This document shows, piece after piece, positions 16,646-26,255 of a stretch of 64,000 nt of DNA. Both the position numbers and the translations under genes were made by a program. Numbering within the stretch: position 1 is the stretch's first letter; each line of letters starts with the position of its first letter. Below the pieces are notes generated by a model. It searched no databases. It was not told where the DNA came from and saw only the letters and a program-made list of their open reading frames with translations. The stretch is from Acidimicrobiales bacterium (lineage in GTDB: Bacteria; Actinomycetota; Acidimicrobiia; Acidimicrobiales; VFJN01). The stretch lies in NCBI GenBank assembly GCA_035316325.1, contig DATHJB010000172.1, forward strand, positions 44,161 through 108,160. Reading direction: 5' to 3'.

Positions 16646-17821
16646 TCAGTGGTCGTGGCCGTGGTGCGCAGCGGCAGCCGTCCAGAAGGCCTCCAGGACG
16701 AGAGCACCGCCGGCACCACCCACCTCGGTCTGCGTGAGGAGGATCGAGATGCTGCCGTCGGATGGCACGACGTACGCGCACGTGCCCGTTCCGCCGACCC
16801 AGCCGTAACGACCGATGACGTGCCAGAGCTCTCGCTGCTCGATGTCGACACCGCCGCCGTACCCCCACGACTGCCCGTCCAGGAAGACGGAGTCGGTGGC
16901 TCGTATCGCCGGGGACAGCTGGTCGGTCATCATCTCGGCAACCCATCGGCCGGGCAGGACGTCGCCGCCACCGGCCAGCAGCATCCGTTGGAAGCGGAGC
17001 AGGTCGGCCGCGGTCGACACGTAGCCGCCGGCACCCGATGCGAACACGGGAGGACGCGCGAACTGGCCATCTGGTTCGTCGACGACCACCAGCCCTCCTT
17101 CGTCGGCGCGACGGTATGCGGTGGTCGTTCGGGCAGCCTCGCCCGGCGGGAACGAGAACCCGGTGTCGAGCATGCCGAGCGGTTCGAGGATCCGCTCGGC
17201 GAGGTAGTCGTCGAACGAGCGGCCGCTGGCCCGAGCGATGAGCACGGTCAGGATGTCGTACGCCGTGTTGTAGGTGAACCCCTCCCCGGGCTGGTGAACG
17301 AGCGGGAGCTCGCCGACCCTGGCGATCCACTCGTCGGGGGCCGCGAAGTCCTGCGGGCGCGGTGGGCCCTGGTTCAAACGCTCGAACAGCGCTGCAGAGA
17401 TCGGCGCCGTGAAGTCCGACGAGAACCCGAGCCCGCTCGTCGAGCACAGCAGATCCCGCACTGTGACGGGCCGGACGGCGGGAACCGTGTCGTCCAGCGC
17501 GGCCGACGGTTCACGCAGCACACGCCGCTGAGCGAGCTCCGGGAGCAGGTCGTCCACCGCTTGATCGAGCGTCAGCCGACCGTCGGCGACCAACGCCAGT
17601 GCGGCTGCAGCCGTGACCGGCTTGCCCGCCGATGCCACGCGGAACATCGAGTCCTCCCGCATCGGCGAGCCACCCACTGCCTGGTCGCCGAGAACGGTGA
17701 CCTCGACGTCGTCGCCTCGCGCGACCAGGGCCACGAGCCCCGCGACCTCACCGGCGTCAACGAAGGGCTCAAGCGCATCAGCGATCGCAGTCACAGCCTG
17801 ACTCTCGCGCGTCACGCGCAT
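16646..17821 (-). CDS. Serine hydrolase, class C beta-lactamase fold
   Basis: A 391-residue protein of the beta-lactamase/EstB group. The nucleophile motif SAGK is at 64-67 (SxxK) and Tyr184-Asn-Thr stands for YxN/YSN. No signal peptide is visible, so it is probably a cytosolic esterase or peptidase rather than a periplasmic beta-lactamase. The GYGGG and GGTGT segments near the C-terminus occupy the place of the KTG/HxG motif. No operon partner. Confidence 0.9.
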   Translation of the reverse strand: MRVTRESQAVTAIADALEPFVDAGEVAGLVALVARGDDVEVTVLGDQAVGGSPMREDSMFRVASAGKPVTAAAALALVADGRLTLDQAVDDLLPELAQRRVLREPSAALDDTVPAVRPVTVRDLLCSTSGLGFSSDFTAPISAALFERLNQGPPRPQDFAAPDEWIARVGELPLVHQPGEGFTYNTAYDILTVLIARASGRSFDDYLAERILEPLGMLDTGFSFPPGEAARTTTAYRRADEGGLVVVDEPDGQFARPPVFASGAGGYVSTAADLLRFQRMLLAGGGDVLPGRWVAEMMTDQLSPAIRATDSVFLDGQSWGYGGGVDIEQRELWHVIGRYGWVGGTGTCAYVVPSDGSISILLTQTEVGGAGGALVLEAFWTAAAAHHGHDH

Positions 17822-18349
17822 CCCGCCCTCGAGCCGTCAGCGGAAGGCTCGCCCGAGGGCGCTCATCCGGCGTTTGGTGACGTCGCGCAACGTGGTTCGG
17901 GGACGCAGGTTATGGGGCGCGCGTTCAGTGCGAATGCTCCGGCGGACGGCCGAGCAGATCGCCGAGTCGGTTACGCGTGGCCGGGGCGCTGGGTGGCCTC
18001 TGGCACGCTCCGCGCTCGCGGGCGTTGCTGCGCCCGGAACGGCACTTTGCGAGCAGTCCGACCGTGGTTGGGACTGATGGCCAGGTTCCGATGCGAGTCG
18101 CAAGTCCGTTGTGTGGCTCGGCGGAACGTCCCAGGTAGTCGGCGGTCAGGAGTGCGTGGGCGAACTCCAGCCCGGCCCGGTCGGCGGGCAAGTTCTCCAT
18201 CCTGGCGTTACCTACCGGGGGCTGGTGGCCTGGCGTTCGCGCCAGCGGCCGTGATGGCGGCCGTCGGGGCGTGCGGAAGGGCCGCCAGTAGGCTGCCTGG
18301 CAGGCGGGGCGCCATGGCGCCGGTGGGCGTGGACGGATAGGTGGCAGGC
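17822..18349. other. Gene-poor spacer
   Basis: About 530 bases with short open frames on both strands but no ribosome binding site, family match or convincing codon pattern. The most gene-like is a leftward frame ending at 17925 with N-terminus MENLPADRAGLEFAHALL; I could not support it. Confidence 0.4.
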
Positions 18350-21300
18350 ATGGATTACGCGATCCTGGGTGGGCTCGCGGTCACGGACGGCGGGAGGCCG
18401 GTGGACCTCGGTGGGCGCAAGCAGCGTGCCGTGCTCGCGGCGCTGCTGCTGGACGTCGGGCGGCCGGTCTCGCCCGAGCGGCTGCATGCCTTCGTCTGGG
18501 GTGACGCGCTGCCCGCCAACCCCGAGACGTCTCTGCAGGCGTTCGTCTCCAACCTGCGCCGGGCGCTCGAGCCGGGCCGCAAGCCGCGGGAGGCGGCCCG
18601 CACGCTCGTGACCAGGCCCGCCGGTTACGCGCTCCTGGCCGCGCGGACGGACGTCGACGCCACCCGGTTCGAGGACCTGGTGGCCGCCGGTCACGCCGCC
18701 CTCGCCGCCGGCGACGCCGCGGGCGCGGCCCGCATCCTCGATGATGCGCTCGCCGTCTGGACTGGGCCGCCGGTGCCCGAGCTCGCCGGCGAGCCCGCGG
18801 TCGTCGTGGCGACCGGGCGGCTGGAGGGCCGGCGGGCCCAGGCGCTGGAGGACCGGTTCGACGCCGGGCTCGCCCTCAGCGACCACCGCGTGCTCGTCCC
18901 TCGATTGGAGGCGGCGGTGGCCGAGCAGCCGTTCCGGGAGCGGCTCCGGGCCCAGCTCGCCCTCGCCCTGTACCGCTGCGGCCGCCAGCGGGAGGCCCTC
19001 GCCGCGCTGGCCGCGGCCCGCGCCGCGCTGGTGGAGGAGGTCGGCGTCGACCCCGGCCCCGAGCTCCAGCGCCTGGAGGCGGACATTCTCGCCCAGGCGG
19101 CGACGCTCGACGACGTGGCCGCGCCTGCCGCGAGGCCCGATGGCCCAGCGATGCCTGCCCCCGCCAGGCCTGTGACCGGTCCCGCGGCTGGGGAGCGCAC
19201 GCCCGGCCGAGGCAGGGGGTTGGCACCCAGTGCCGGCGGGATGCCGTTCGTTGGGCGGGTGGCCGAGCTCGACGGCCTGGTCGAGGCGGCGGCACTCGCC
19301 GCCGGCGGCGCGGGCCGGCCGGTGGTCGTCAGCGGCGAGCCGGGCATCGGCAAGACCCGACTGGTCGAGGAGCTGATCGCCCGCCTCCCGGGCGACGCCG
19401 CTGTCGGCTGGGGCGGGTGCCCGGAGAGCGCGGCCTCGGCGTCCTACTGGCCCTGCATCCAGATCGGCCGTCAGCTGGAGGGCGCCGACACGCTCGACAG
19501 GGACCTCGTCGCGGGGTTGCTGCCCGCGCAGGACGTCCAGCGGGGCGGTGACGACGCCTCGGCCGACCGGCTGGCGCTGCATGTCGCGCTGGCCGAGGCG
19601 CTCGCCTCGGCCACCCGTCCCGTGGTCGTCGTCGTCGACGACCTCCAGTGGGCCGATCCCGCCAGTCTCCGAGCGATCGAGTTCGTGGCCGGCACCCTGC
19701 GAGACATGCCGGTCCTGCTCGTCTGCACGGCGCGGCCCGTGGCCGAGCCCTCGCCGCCGCTGGTCGAATGCCTCGCCGAGCTGGCCCGCCAGCCGGGCGC
19801 CCTGCGGGTCGACCTGGGCGGCCTCGGCGGTGAAGACGTGGCCCGCTGGCTGGCCATGCGCGGCGGCGGCACCGCCGATCGGGAGGTCGCCGAGCTGGTG
19901 CACGGCCGCACCGGCGGCAACCCCTTCTTCGTGGGCGAGGTCGTCGAGCTGCTGGCCAGCGAGGGCCACCTGCGGGACCCGGCGACGGCCCGCCGCCGCT
20001 CCGCGGTGCCCGCCGCGGTGCATGACGCGGTACGCCGCCGTGTGAGCCGTCTGCCGGCCGAGGCTCAGCAGGTCCTGGCCACGGCCAGCGTCGTGGGACG
20101 GACGTTCGACGCCGACGTGCTCGGCGCCGTCGCCGGGCTGACCCCGCTGGACGTGCTCGACCGGCTCGACCCGGCGCTCGCCGCCGGCTTGGTGGCAGAG
20201 ACCGACGTGCCGGGCCGATTCCAGTTCGCCCACGCGCTGGTGGGCGAGGCGCTGGAGGCGGAGATCGGCCCGTCCCGCCGCGCCCGATTGCACGCCGCCA
20301 CGGCGACGGCGCTCGCCGAGCTGCGCGCCGCCAACCTGGACGCCCACCTGCCCGAGCTGGCCCATCACGCCCTGGCCGGCGCGGCGGCGGGGACGGCCGA
20401 GGCCGCGTACGGGTGGGCGGTACGGGCGGCACGGCAGGCGGCCGAGCGGGTGGCGCATGAAGACGCCGCCGAGCACTGGGGGCGGGCGGTCCGGGCGTTG
20501 GAGCTGGCCCGGCCGCACGACGGGCAGGCCCGCCATCACGCGCTGCTGGAGCAGGCCCGCGCGTGGCTCCAGGTCGACGACATCGTGGCCGGCTACCGCT
20601 CGCTCGTCGCCGCCATCGATCTCGCCATCGGGCTCGACGCCCCCGACCTGGTCGCCCGGGCGGCCGCGGCCGCGAACATCGACGCGGTGTGGCAGACGTC
20701 CGAGGTCGTCACCGGCGTCGACGTCGCGGGGGCGCTCGAGCGCGCGCTGGACGCGATGCCGCCCGGCGCGTCGGCCGAGCGATCGCTAGCCCTCGGCGCG
20801 CTGGTCGACAACGCCTACTGGACCATGCCGGTCGAGCGCCTCGACGCCCTCTCGGCCGAGGCCGTGGCGCTCGCTCGCGTCGCCGGCGATCCGGCCCTGG
20901 TCGGCCGGGCGCTACACAAGCGCACCCTGGCCATCTGGCGGTCGGCCACCTATGGCCTCCGGGCCCGGTCGGCCGCCGAGCTGCTGGAGCTGGTCGAGTC
21001 GACGCCGGTACCGCCCGTGGTGGAGGTCATGGGCCGCCTGCGCGCCGCCATCGTCGCCTGGGAGGGGGCCGACCTCGCTCCGGCCAAGGCGCAGATGCCT
21101 CGGGTAGCCGAGCTCGCGGCGCAGATGGGCTCACCGGCGCTCATCGCCCAGCTCGGCTACTTCCGCGCAGCAGTGGCAGCGTTCGGGGGCCGGCTGCGGG
21201 AAGCCATGGCACTGGCCGAGGGCGCCTATCAGTTGCATTGGCGTACGCGTCGCTGGGGCGCCGACGCGCTCTACGGCACCTGCGTCATGATGATGCGGGC

Positions 21301-21859
21301 CGACCTATGTAAGGTCGACGAGGTCAGAGCCAGCGCGCCGGCCATGCTGGACACCCCGTACCGGCCGTGGCTGCAGGAGGTCTTGGCCCTGGGGCTGGCC
21401 GAGCTCGGTCTGCTGGACGAGGCGGCCGAGGTGGTCGACGGCACCGGCCTGCCACCGCTGGTGGACTGCTGGTGGTTCCTGGGGATCACCGGCGCCGGCT
21501 GCAAGGTCCGGGCCGCGCTCGGCGACGCGGACGCGACCCGCACCCTGGCCGACGCCATCCGACCCTACGCCGGCCGGTTGCTGACAGTCGGGTCCGGGGC
21601 GGCCCTCGGTGACGTCCACGGCGCGCTGGCACACGCCGACCGCCTGCTGGGTGACGAGGAGGGGGCACGCCGCCACGCGGACGCCTCGGTGGCGGTCCTG
21701 GATGCGGCCGGCTCGGGCCCGGACCTTGCCCGGGCCCTGCTGCTGCGGGCCGAGCTGGCGCCGGCCGGTGCGGCGGCCGACCGCCGGCGCGCGGCCGAGA
21801 TCGCCGACCGGTGCGACCTGCCGCTGGTCCGGTCGCGGCTGGCCGCGGTCCGAGCCTGA
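18350..21859 (+). CDS. AfsR/SARP-like regulator: BTAD domain plus AAA ATPase and TPR-rich tail
   Basis: A 1169-residue signal-integrating regulator. Residues 1-95 form a winged-helix (OmpR-like) DNA-binding region (LGGRKQRAVLAALLLDVGRP). About 100-250 form the bacterial transcriptional activation domain. An AAA-type NTPase follows, with Walker A GEPGIGKT (329-336) and Walker B VVVVVDD (Asp430-431), then a long helical, TPR-like tail. There is no C-terminal LuxR HTH. The ATG at 18350 gives the typical MDYAILGGL start; a GTG nine bases earlier is possible. Such proteins activate secondary-metabolism or stress operons. The adjacent hemerythrin and cupredoxin-like genes run in the same direction but are separated by about 100 bases or more, so a link is only suggestive. 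Confidence 0.92.
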   Translation: MDYAILGGLAVTDGGRPVDLGGRKQRAVLAALLLDVGRPVSPERLHAFVWGDALPANPETSLQAFVSNLRRALEPGRKPREAARTLVTRPAGYALLAARTDVDATRFEDLVAAGHAALAAGDAAGAARILDDALAVWTGPPVPELAGEPAVVVATGRLEGRRAQALEDRFDAGLALSDHRVLVPRLEAAVAEQPFRERLRAQLALALYRCGRQREALAALAAARAALVEEVGVDPGPELQRLEADILAQAATLDDVAAPAARPDGPAMPAPARPVTGPAAGERTPGRGRGLAPSAGGMPFVGRVAELDGLVEAAALAAGGAGRPVVVSGEPGIGKTRLVEELIARLPGDAAVGWGGCPESAASASYWPCIQIGRQLEGADTLDRDLVAGLLPAQDVQRGGDDASADRLALHVALAEALASATRPVVVVVDDLQWADPASLRAIEFVAGTLRDMPVLLVCTARPVAEPSPPLVECLAELARQPGALRVDLGGLGGEDVARWLAMRGGGTADREVAELVHGRTGGNPFFVGEVVELLASEGHLRDPATARRRSAVPAAVHDAVRRRVSRLPAEAQQVLATASVVGRTFDADVLGAVAGLTPLDVLDRLDPALAAGLVAETDVPGRFQFAHALVGEALEAEIGPSRRARLHAATATALAELRAANLDAHLPELAHHALAGAAAGTAEAAYGWAVRAARQAAERVAHEDAAEHWGRAVRALELARPHDGQARHHALLEQARAWLQVDDIVAGYRSLVAAIDLAIGLDAPDLVARAAAAANIDAVWQTSEVVTGVDVAGALERALDAMPPGASAERSLALGALVDNAYWTMPVERLDALSAEAVALARVAGDPALVGRALHKRTLAIWRSATYGLRARSAAELLELVESTPVPPVVEVMGRLRAAIVAWEGADLAPAKAQMPRVAELAAQMGSPALIAQLGYFRAAVAAFGGRLREAMALAEGAYQLHWRTRRWGADALYGTCVMMMRADLCKVDEVRASAPAMLDTPYRPWLQEVLALGLAELGLLDEAAEVVDGTGLPPLVDCWWFLGITGAGCKVRAALGDADATRTLADAIRPYAGRLLTVGSGAALGDVHGALAHADRLLGDEEGARRHADASVAVLDAAGSGPDLARALLLRAELAPAGAAADRRRAAEIADRCDLPLVRSRLAAVRA

Positions 21860-21964
21860 CAGCCCGGCGGCGGAACACAGCCGCCGCCAAGTCACTCCCA
21901 AGTCGGTCGCAAGCGACCCGGGTGACGGTCCCTCTCGACGAGGACGTCCGAGGAGGACCTGCCG

Positions 21965-22633
21965 ATGACCGCGAACCCGGCCGCCACGACCCACAACCCC
22001 GATATCCCCGATCTGTGCGTCTACCACGCGGTCCACCACGCCCTACGGATGGGCGCCCACCGCCTGGCCGACGGCGTCGCCGCCCTCGGCCCGCGCGACG
22101 AGCGGCGCGCCACCGCGATCGGCCGTTACTGGGTCGGCTACGCCGGCGAGGTAGTGGCCCACCACACCATCGAGGACGATGTGATGTTCCCGGCGCTGGT
22201 CGAGCGCTGCCCAGTCGTGGCGGACCACCTCCCTCGCATCGAGCACGACCACCACCACCTCGACGAACTGATGGACGCTTGCGCCCAGGCCGTCGGGTCG
22301 CTGCCTCGCGGCGGCGACACCGGCCGAGCCGTGGCGCTGCTCACCGATCTGGCCGAGCACACCGACGAGCACCTCGCCTTCGAGGACGCCGATCTGCTGC
22401 CCCTGTTCGAACGCCACTTCACCGGCGCAGAGTTCAGAGCGCTGGACAAGGCCGCGGCGAAGAGCCTCGGTCTCGGCAAGCAGGCCGCGTTCACGGTGCC
22501 GTTCGTCGTCGGCTTCGCCGACCCGAAGGTACGGGCCAACATCTTCGACGCCGTCCCGCTGCCGTTCAAGATCCTCTGGTACGCCACCCGCCGGCGCCAC
22601 GCCAGGCTGGTCGACCGCGCCTTCGGCGCCTGA
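21965..22633 (+). CDS. Hemerythrin HHE-domain protein
   Basis: A 222-residue helical-bundle protein with the HHE metal pattern: YHAVHHALRMGAHRL, VVAHHTIEDDVMFPAL, HDHHHLDELM and HTDEHLAFEDADLLPLF supply His and Glu/Asp ligands for a di-iron site. It has GAGGAGG upstream. It should bind oxygen, NO or peroxide. The C-terminal 60 residues contain a basic/hydrophobic region (PLPFKILWYATRRRHARL) seen in actinobacterial homologues. The next gene encodes a copper-type lipoprotein. Confidence 0.9.
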   Translation: MTANPAATTHNPDIPDLCVYHAVHHALRMGAHRLADGVAALGPRDERRATAIGRYWVGYAGEVVAHHTIEDDVMFPALVERCPVVADHLPRIEHDHHHLDELMDACAQAVGSLPRGGDTGRAVALLTDLAEHTDEHLAFEDADLLPLFERHFTGAEFRALDKAAAKSLGLGKQAAFTVPFVVGFADPKVRANIFDAVPLPFKILWYATRRRHARLVDRAFGA

Positions 22634-22817
22634 CGGACTTCGCACCGGCGGGTCGCCCCCATCGACCACCACCTCCCGCGCTGTGAGGTCACCCGTGACC
22701 ACACGGGAGGCCGCTACGTCGCCAGCTCGCGAGCCCCGCGTGACGCACCGACCGACACCCGACGCACGAACCCATGAATCCGACGAACCACGACCCCCAC
22801 GAAGGGCGAACAAAAGA

Positions 22818-23795
22818 ATGACGACCACCACGTCAACCACCCGATTCCCCCTGCTCACGGCGGCCCCTGCCCGCCGTCCGCGAACGGCCGGCCGGGCCGG
22901 CCTGTGCGGAGTCGCCCTGGCGGGGCTGCTGATCCTGCTCGCAGGGTGCGGCGACGACGACACCACGTCGGCCGGCGACGGCGGACCGTCGCTCGCCAGC
23001 CGCGCGTCGGACGCGCAGACGCTGGACATCACGGTCCCCGGCGGACCCGACGGCGAGTACACGCTCGACGCCGACCTCGACGGGCTGACCGCCGGGCCCG
23101 TCACCGTGACACTCACCAACCACGGCACCCTCGAACACCAGGCGATGCTCCTGCGCCTCCGGGACGGCCAAGACGCCGGCAGCTTCGCCGCCGCGGCCGC
23201 CGCCGACCCCTCCGGCGCCGAGGCCCTGTCACTGGTCGAGGGCTTCGGCGGCCCCAACGGTGTGGCCCCTGGCGAGACCCAATCCACCACCCAGGTGCTG
23301 GAGGATGGCGACTACGTGCTCATCTGCGTCATCCCCGACGAGACCGGTGTGCCCCACGCCGCCCACGGCATGCTCGTGCCCTTCAGCGTGGCCGCAGCCG
23401 AGGACGGTGGCCCACCGTCTCCCCTGGTCGAAGACTCCGCCGACGCGGACATCTCGCTCGTCGACTTCGGGTTCTCCATCGACGCAACCTTCGCCCCCGG
23501 CGACACCGCCGTGGTCGCCAACAACGGCGACCAGGGCCATGAGCTAGCCATCTACCAGCTCGGCAACGACGTCACCTTCGAGGAGGCCGAAGCCGCCCTG
23601 CGCGACCCGACCTCCGGTCCGCCACCGCTGCAGCCCGCCGGCGGCACGGGCCTCCTCGCCCCCAGGACCGCCGCCGAGATCACACTCCCCGACGAACCCG
23701 GCGAATACGTCATCGTCTGCTTCGTCCCCGACGTGACCGGCGACCGGCAACCCCACAGCGCCCACGGCATGGTGGCCGAGCTCACACTCGGCTGA
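22818..23795 (+). CDS. Lipoprotein with two tandem cupredoxin-like domains
   Basis: A 325-residue exported protein. A hydrophobic segment ends in the lipobox LLAGC (Cys44). Two related beta-domains follow, about residues 68-190 and 210-325. Each has the blue-copper ligand order His...Cys...His-Gly-Met: His107, Cys170, His183, Met185 in the first; His241, Cys301, His316, Met318 in the second. Both copies share the spacing from CxxPDxTG to the terminal AHGM. It probably carries one copper per domain as an extracellular electron carrier or copper scavenger. The ATG at 22818 is preferred because upstream residues lack signal character. A strong hairpin follows the gene. Confidence 0.85.
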   Translation: MTTTTSTTRFPLLTAAPARRPRTAGRAGLCGVALAGLLILLAGCGDDDTTSAGDGGPSLASRASDAQTLDITVPGGPDGEYTLDADLDGLTAGPVTVTLTNHGTLEHQAMLLRLRDGQDAGSFAAAAAADPSGAEALSLVEGFGGPNGVAPGETQSTTQVLEDGDYVLICVIPDETGVPHAAHGMLVPFSVAAAEDGGPPSPLVEDSADADISLVDFGFSIDATFAPGDTAVVANNGDQGHELAIYQLGNDVTFEEAEAALRDPTSGPPPLQPAGGTGLLAPRTAAEITLPDEPGEYVIVCFVPDVTGDRQPHSAHGMVAELTLG

Positions 23796-23830
23796 CCACC
23801 CCCAGGCTGCGGCATCCGCCACATCCAAAC

Positions 23831-23865
23831 GCGGTGGTCCGACCCCCTACCCGTCGGACCACCGC
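23831..23865 (+). terminator. Strong stem-loop after the cupredoxin gene
   Basis: A perfect 13-base inverted repeat, GCGGTGGTCCGAC (23831-23843) and its complement (23853-23865), with a 9-base loop, 36 bases after the stop. There is no T-run, as is usual for high-GC terminators. Confidence 0.7.
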
Positions 23866-24632
23866 CCGCGCCCACCCCAACGGTGACCCTCCCACGCAGC
23901 CGGATCAGCTCCCGGAACAGCCGATCGGAATAACCATGCGTCAGCGCCGAACCGCTCATCGACTTGAGGACGCAATCGCTGCGACACCGGAGCGCAAGCG
24001 CCTCAGCAATGATCTCGATGCCGTCGTCCTGTCGAGTGTGGGATGACGGCGAGGACATGATTGACCTTGAGGCCGAGCTCGTCGGCGTGCGCGTCGCTCC
24101 ACTCAGCAGGCCTGTGTCTCCGGATCTGCGGCCAGAACGGTCACCGCGTCGCAGAGCGACTACCACCCTCACCGACGCTCCGCGAACTCCGTCATCACCT
24201 CAGCCTGGCCGAACCGGCGAACTGGCAGCGCCCATAACGCCGGCTCTGGCCGCAGCATCGCAGAGGCCAGCGTGTCCCAGAACGCGCGGCCGAGTGCGCT
24301 CAACTCGCGTGGCAGAAGTGCCGTTGGAGGGCACGCACAACGCGCGGACTTGGCACCGTCGTCCGACGCTTGCCCACGCCTCCAGAGCGACGCCTCGGCG
24401 CTATCGGCGGCAATGCGAGGCGAGCAGATTGACTGATGTCGAGCGGCCGATCCTCGCTACCGTCGGCTACGCGGAGTGGCTGGCGCCGGCGGCCGGCAGT
24501 GCTCAGGAGCACCATTTGCGGCGTCCCCCGATGCTGTGTCGCCTCGCGATATCGCCGGTCACCACGCCATCCGCTGAAGCCCTGGACGAGAACGTCTGCG
24601 CTCTCCAGGGCGGCCGTCGACACGCACGAGCC
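23866..24632. other. Gene-free stretch of about 770 bases
   Basis: Open frames on both strands have no ribosome binding site, no recognisable domain and erratic codon use. It could be decayed DNA; I could not identify an ancestor. Confidence 0.4.
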
Positions 24633-25085
24633 CTAGCGGCTCCTAGAGCCGATCAGATCGAGTCCGTAGTGTGCCAGCGGCACGAGAGGTAGCCCGAGTG
24701 CGTCGGCCAGCAGTATCCAGGCGGCCAGATCGGTCGATCCGTCGGCCTCGTGGACCAGGTCGCCGAGGGCAGGCCTTACTTCGTAGACGACACTGAGGAA
24801 GTGCAGCTCGTCACCCTCGCGGGTGGGCCCGACTCGGAACGTGTCCGAGAAGACGCCAGCGATCGCACCCACGTCGCCACTCAGGCCAGTCTCCTCGTAT
24901 AGCTCGCGACGCAGCGCTTCGGCGGGATGCTCGCCCCACTCGAGCCCGCCCCCAGGGAGGGTCCACCGCCCGCCGTCAGCCAGCCCGGACGACAGTCGGA
25001 CGAGCAGCACGCGGTCGCCCTCGACACACAGCGCGTGGGCTGCCACCCGAGTGAGCCGGCCTGGCGAGACGGGTGCATCGCTCAT
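24633..25085 (-). CDS. NUDIX hydrolase
   Basis: A protein of about 150 residues with a complete NUDIX box: GGGLEWGEHPAEALRRELYE followed by ETGL fits Gx5Ex7REUxEExGU. It hydrolyses a nucleoside diphosphate linked to another moiety, possibly an oxidised nucleotide. The ATG at 25085 is preferred; in-frame ATG and TTG codons up to 25118 are alternatives. It stands alone. Confidence 0.9.
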   Translation of the reverse strand: MSDAPVSPGRLTRVAAHALCVEGDRVLLVRLSSGLADGGRWTLPGGGLEWGEHPAEALRRELYEETGLSGDVGAIAGVFSDTFRVGPTREGDELHFLSVVYEVRPALGDLVHEADGSTDLAAWILLADALGLPLVPLAHYGLDLIGSRSR

Positions 25086-25463
25086 CGCAACAGCCTGCCG
25101 CATCCGGTGGCAAGCCAATGCCTGCTGACGAGAACCCGCCGATTGATCCGCCCGCGTGAATCAGGTCTCGCACCGACCACAAGCTGCCTCGAGAAGCGCA
25201 CCGATCGCCGGTTGCGCGCCTGCGATACGCGAGTCGACATCGACGTTCTGTGTGTCCCCGAGCCGGCGTTCGGGACGCCTGAGCCCAGGATGGACCCACC
25301 GACGCCGCAGCCAAGGAACGCTTCGTCGAGCTCACCGCTGTGTGGGGGTGAGCGCCGCTCTACCCCGCGCTGCGGACGCTCGCTCCGACCGGGCTAGGCC
25401 GACAACGACGGGCCCATCCGCTGAAAGCCAGCGCTCAACGTCACCGGGGACTGCGCGTCGGAG
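25086..25463. other. Gene-free spacer
   Basis: About 380 bases between the NUDIX and PAP2 genes with no supported gene, repeat or clear regulatory motif. Confidence 0.4.
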
Positions 25464-26255
25464 TCATGCCCCGATCGTTCGGCGGGTGGCTGCCGGGGAG
25501 ATGGTGGCCACCCGGCGCGCCGTGGGCCGCGGCTCATAGGTGGTTCGGGTTGACCCGTGGCAGGGGGTGTCGGCGTGGTGGCGTCGGTCGATCAGGACTT
25601 CGGCGGCGGCGAGGGCCACGACCGACAGGAGGAGGCTGGCGAGGACGTCGGTGGTCCAGTGGACGCCGAGCCAGACGCGGCTCCAGGCCATGAGCGCGAT
25701 GAGCGACCAGGCGAGGCCGCTGATGGTCCACCAGAGCCAGCGGCGGTGGATGTAGAGGCCGGCGATGAGCGGGACGAAGCCCCAGGTGGCGGCGGCGGCG
25801 AGGACGTGGCCGCTGGGGTAGGAGAAGCCGGTGCCGGTGACGAGCCGGGCGCCGGCAGGTCGCGGTCGTCCGACGAGCTCCTTGACCAGCCACTCGAGGG
25901 GCGGGCGGGTGGCGACCACGAGGAGCATGACGGCGGCGACGTGACGGCAGCGCCGCGCCGCGACCAGGGCGCCGACCACCCCGGCGGCCAACACGACGGG
26001 CGTCGAGCCGAGCCGGGATATGCCGAGCGCCAGGTGGTCGATCCACGCCGAGCGCAGGGAGACGCAGAGGTCGGTGATCGCCCGGTCCCAGAACAGCAGC
26101 TCGCCGCGGCGGATCGTGGCCAGCGCTCCGAGGACGGCGACGAGGGCGAGGGCCACGGGGGCGGCCCAGCGCCACCGTTCGCCGATCCGGCGGAGAGCGA
26201 AGGGCGGCGCCCGGTGGAAGGGGGCGGGAGTAGGGGCGGGAGTCACGGGGGTCAT
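25464..26255 (-). CDS. PAP2-family membrane phosphatase
   Basis: A 263-residue protein with about six transmembrane helices and the three phosphatase motifs: KELVGRPRP, PSGH and SRVWLGVHWTTD. It removes phosphate from lipid phosphates such as undecaprenyl pyrophosphate or phosphatidate. Its ATG overlaps the stop of the FtsX-like permease as ATGA (26252-26255), so it belongs to the exporter operon. It may couple lipid recycling to that transporter. Confidence 0.92.
   Translation of the reverse strand: MTPVTPAPTPAPFHRAPPFALRRIGERWRWAAPVALALVAVLGALATIRRGELLFWDRAITDLCVSLRSAWIDHLALGISRLGSTPVVLAAGVVGALVAARRCRHVAAVMLLVVATRPPLEWLVKELVGRPRPAGARLVTGTGFSYPSGHVLAAAATWGFVPLIAGLYIHRRWLWWTISGLAWSLIALMAWSRVWLGVHWTTDVLASLLLSVVALAAAEVLIDRRHHADTPCHGSTRTTYEPRPTARRVATISPAATRRTIGA

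Noticed and set aside
17925..18200. Possible 91-residue leftward gene beginning MENLPADRAGLEF
   Set aside because: No ribosome binding site, no recognisable family and poor codon pattern in the second half.
18212..20539. A 775-codon open frame on the minus strand opposite the AfsR-type regulator
   Set aside because: Low-complexity Arg/Gly/Pro-rich translation with no family; the plus strand encodes a full regulator with Walker motifs.
23964..24692. 242-codon plus-strand frame in the gene-free stretch
   Set aside because: Compositionally odd translation without domains and overlapping the convergent NUDIX gene end.
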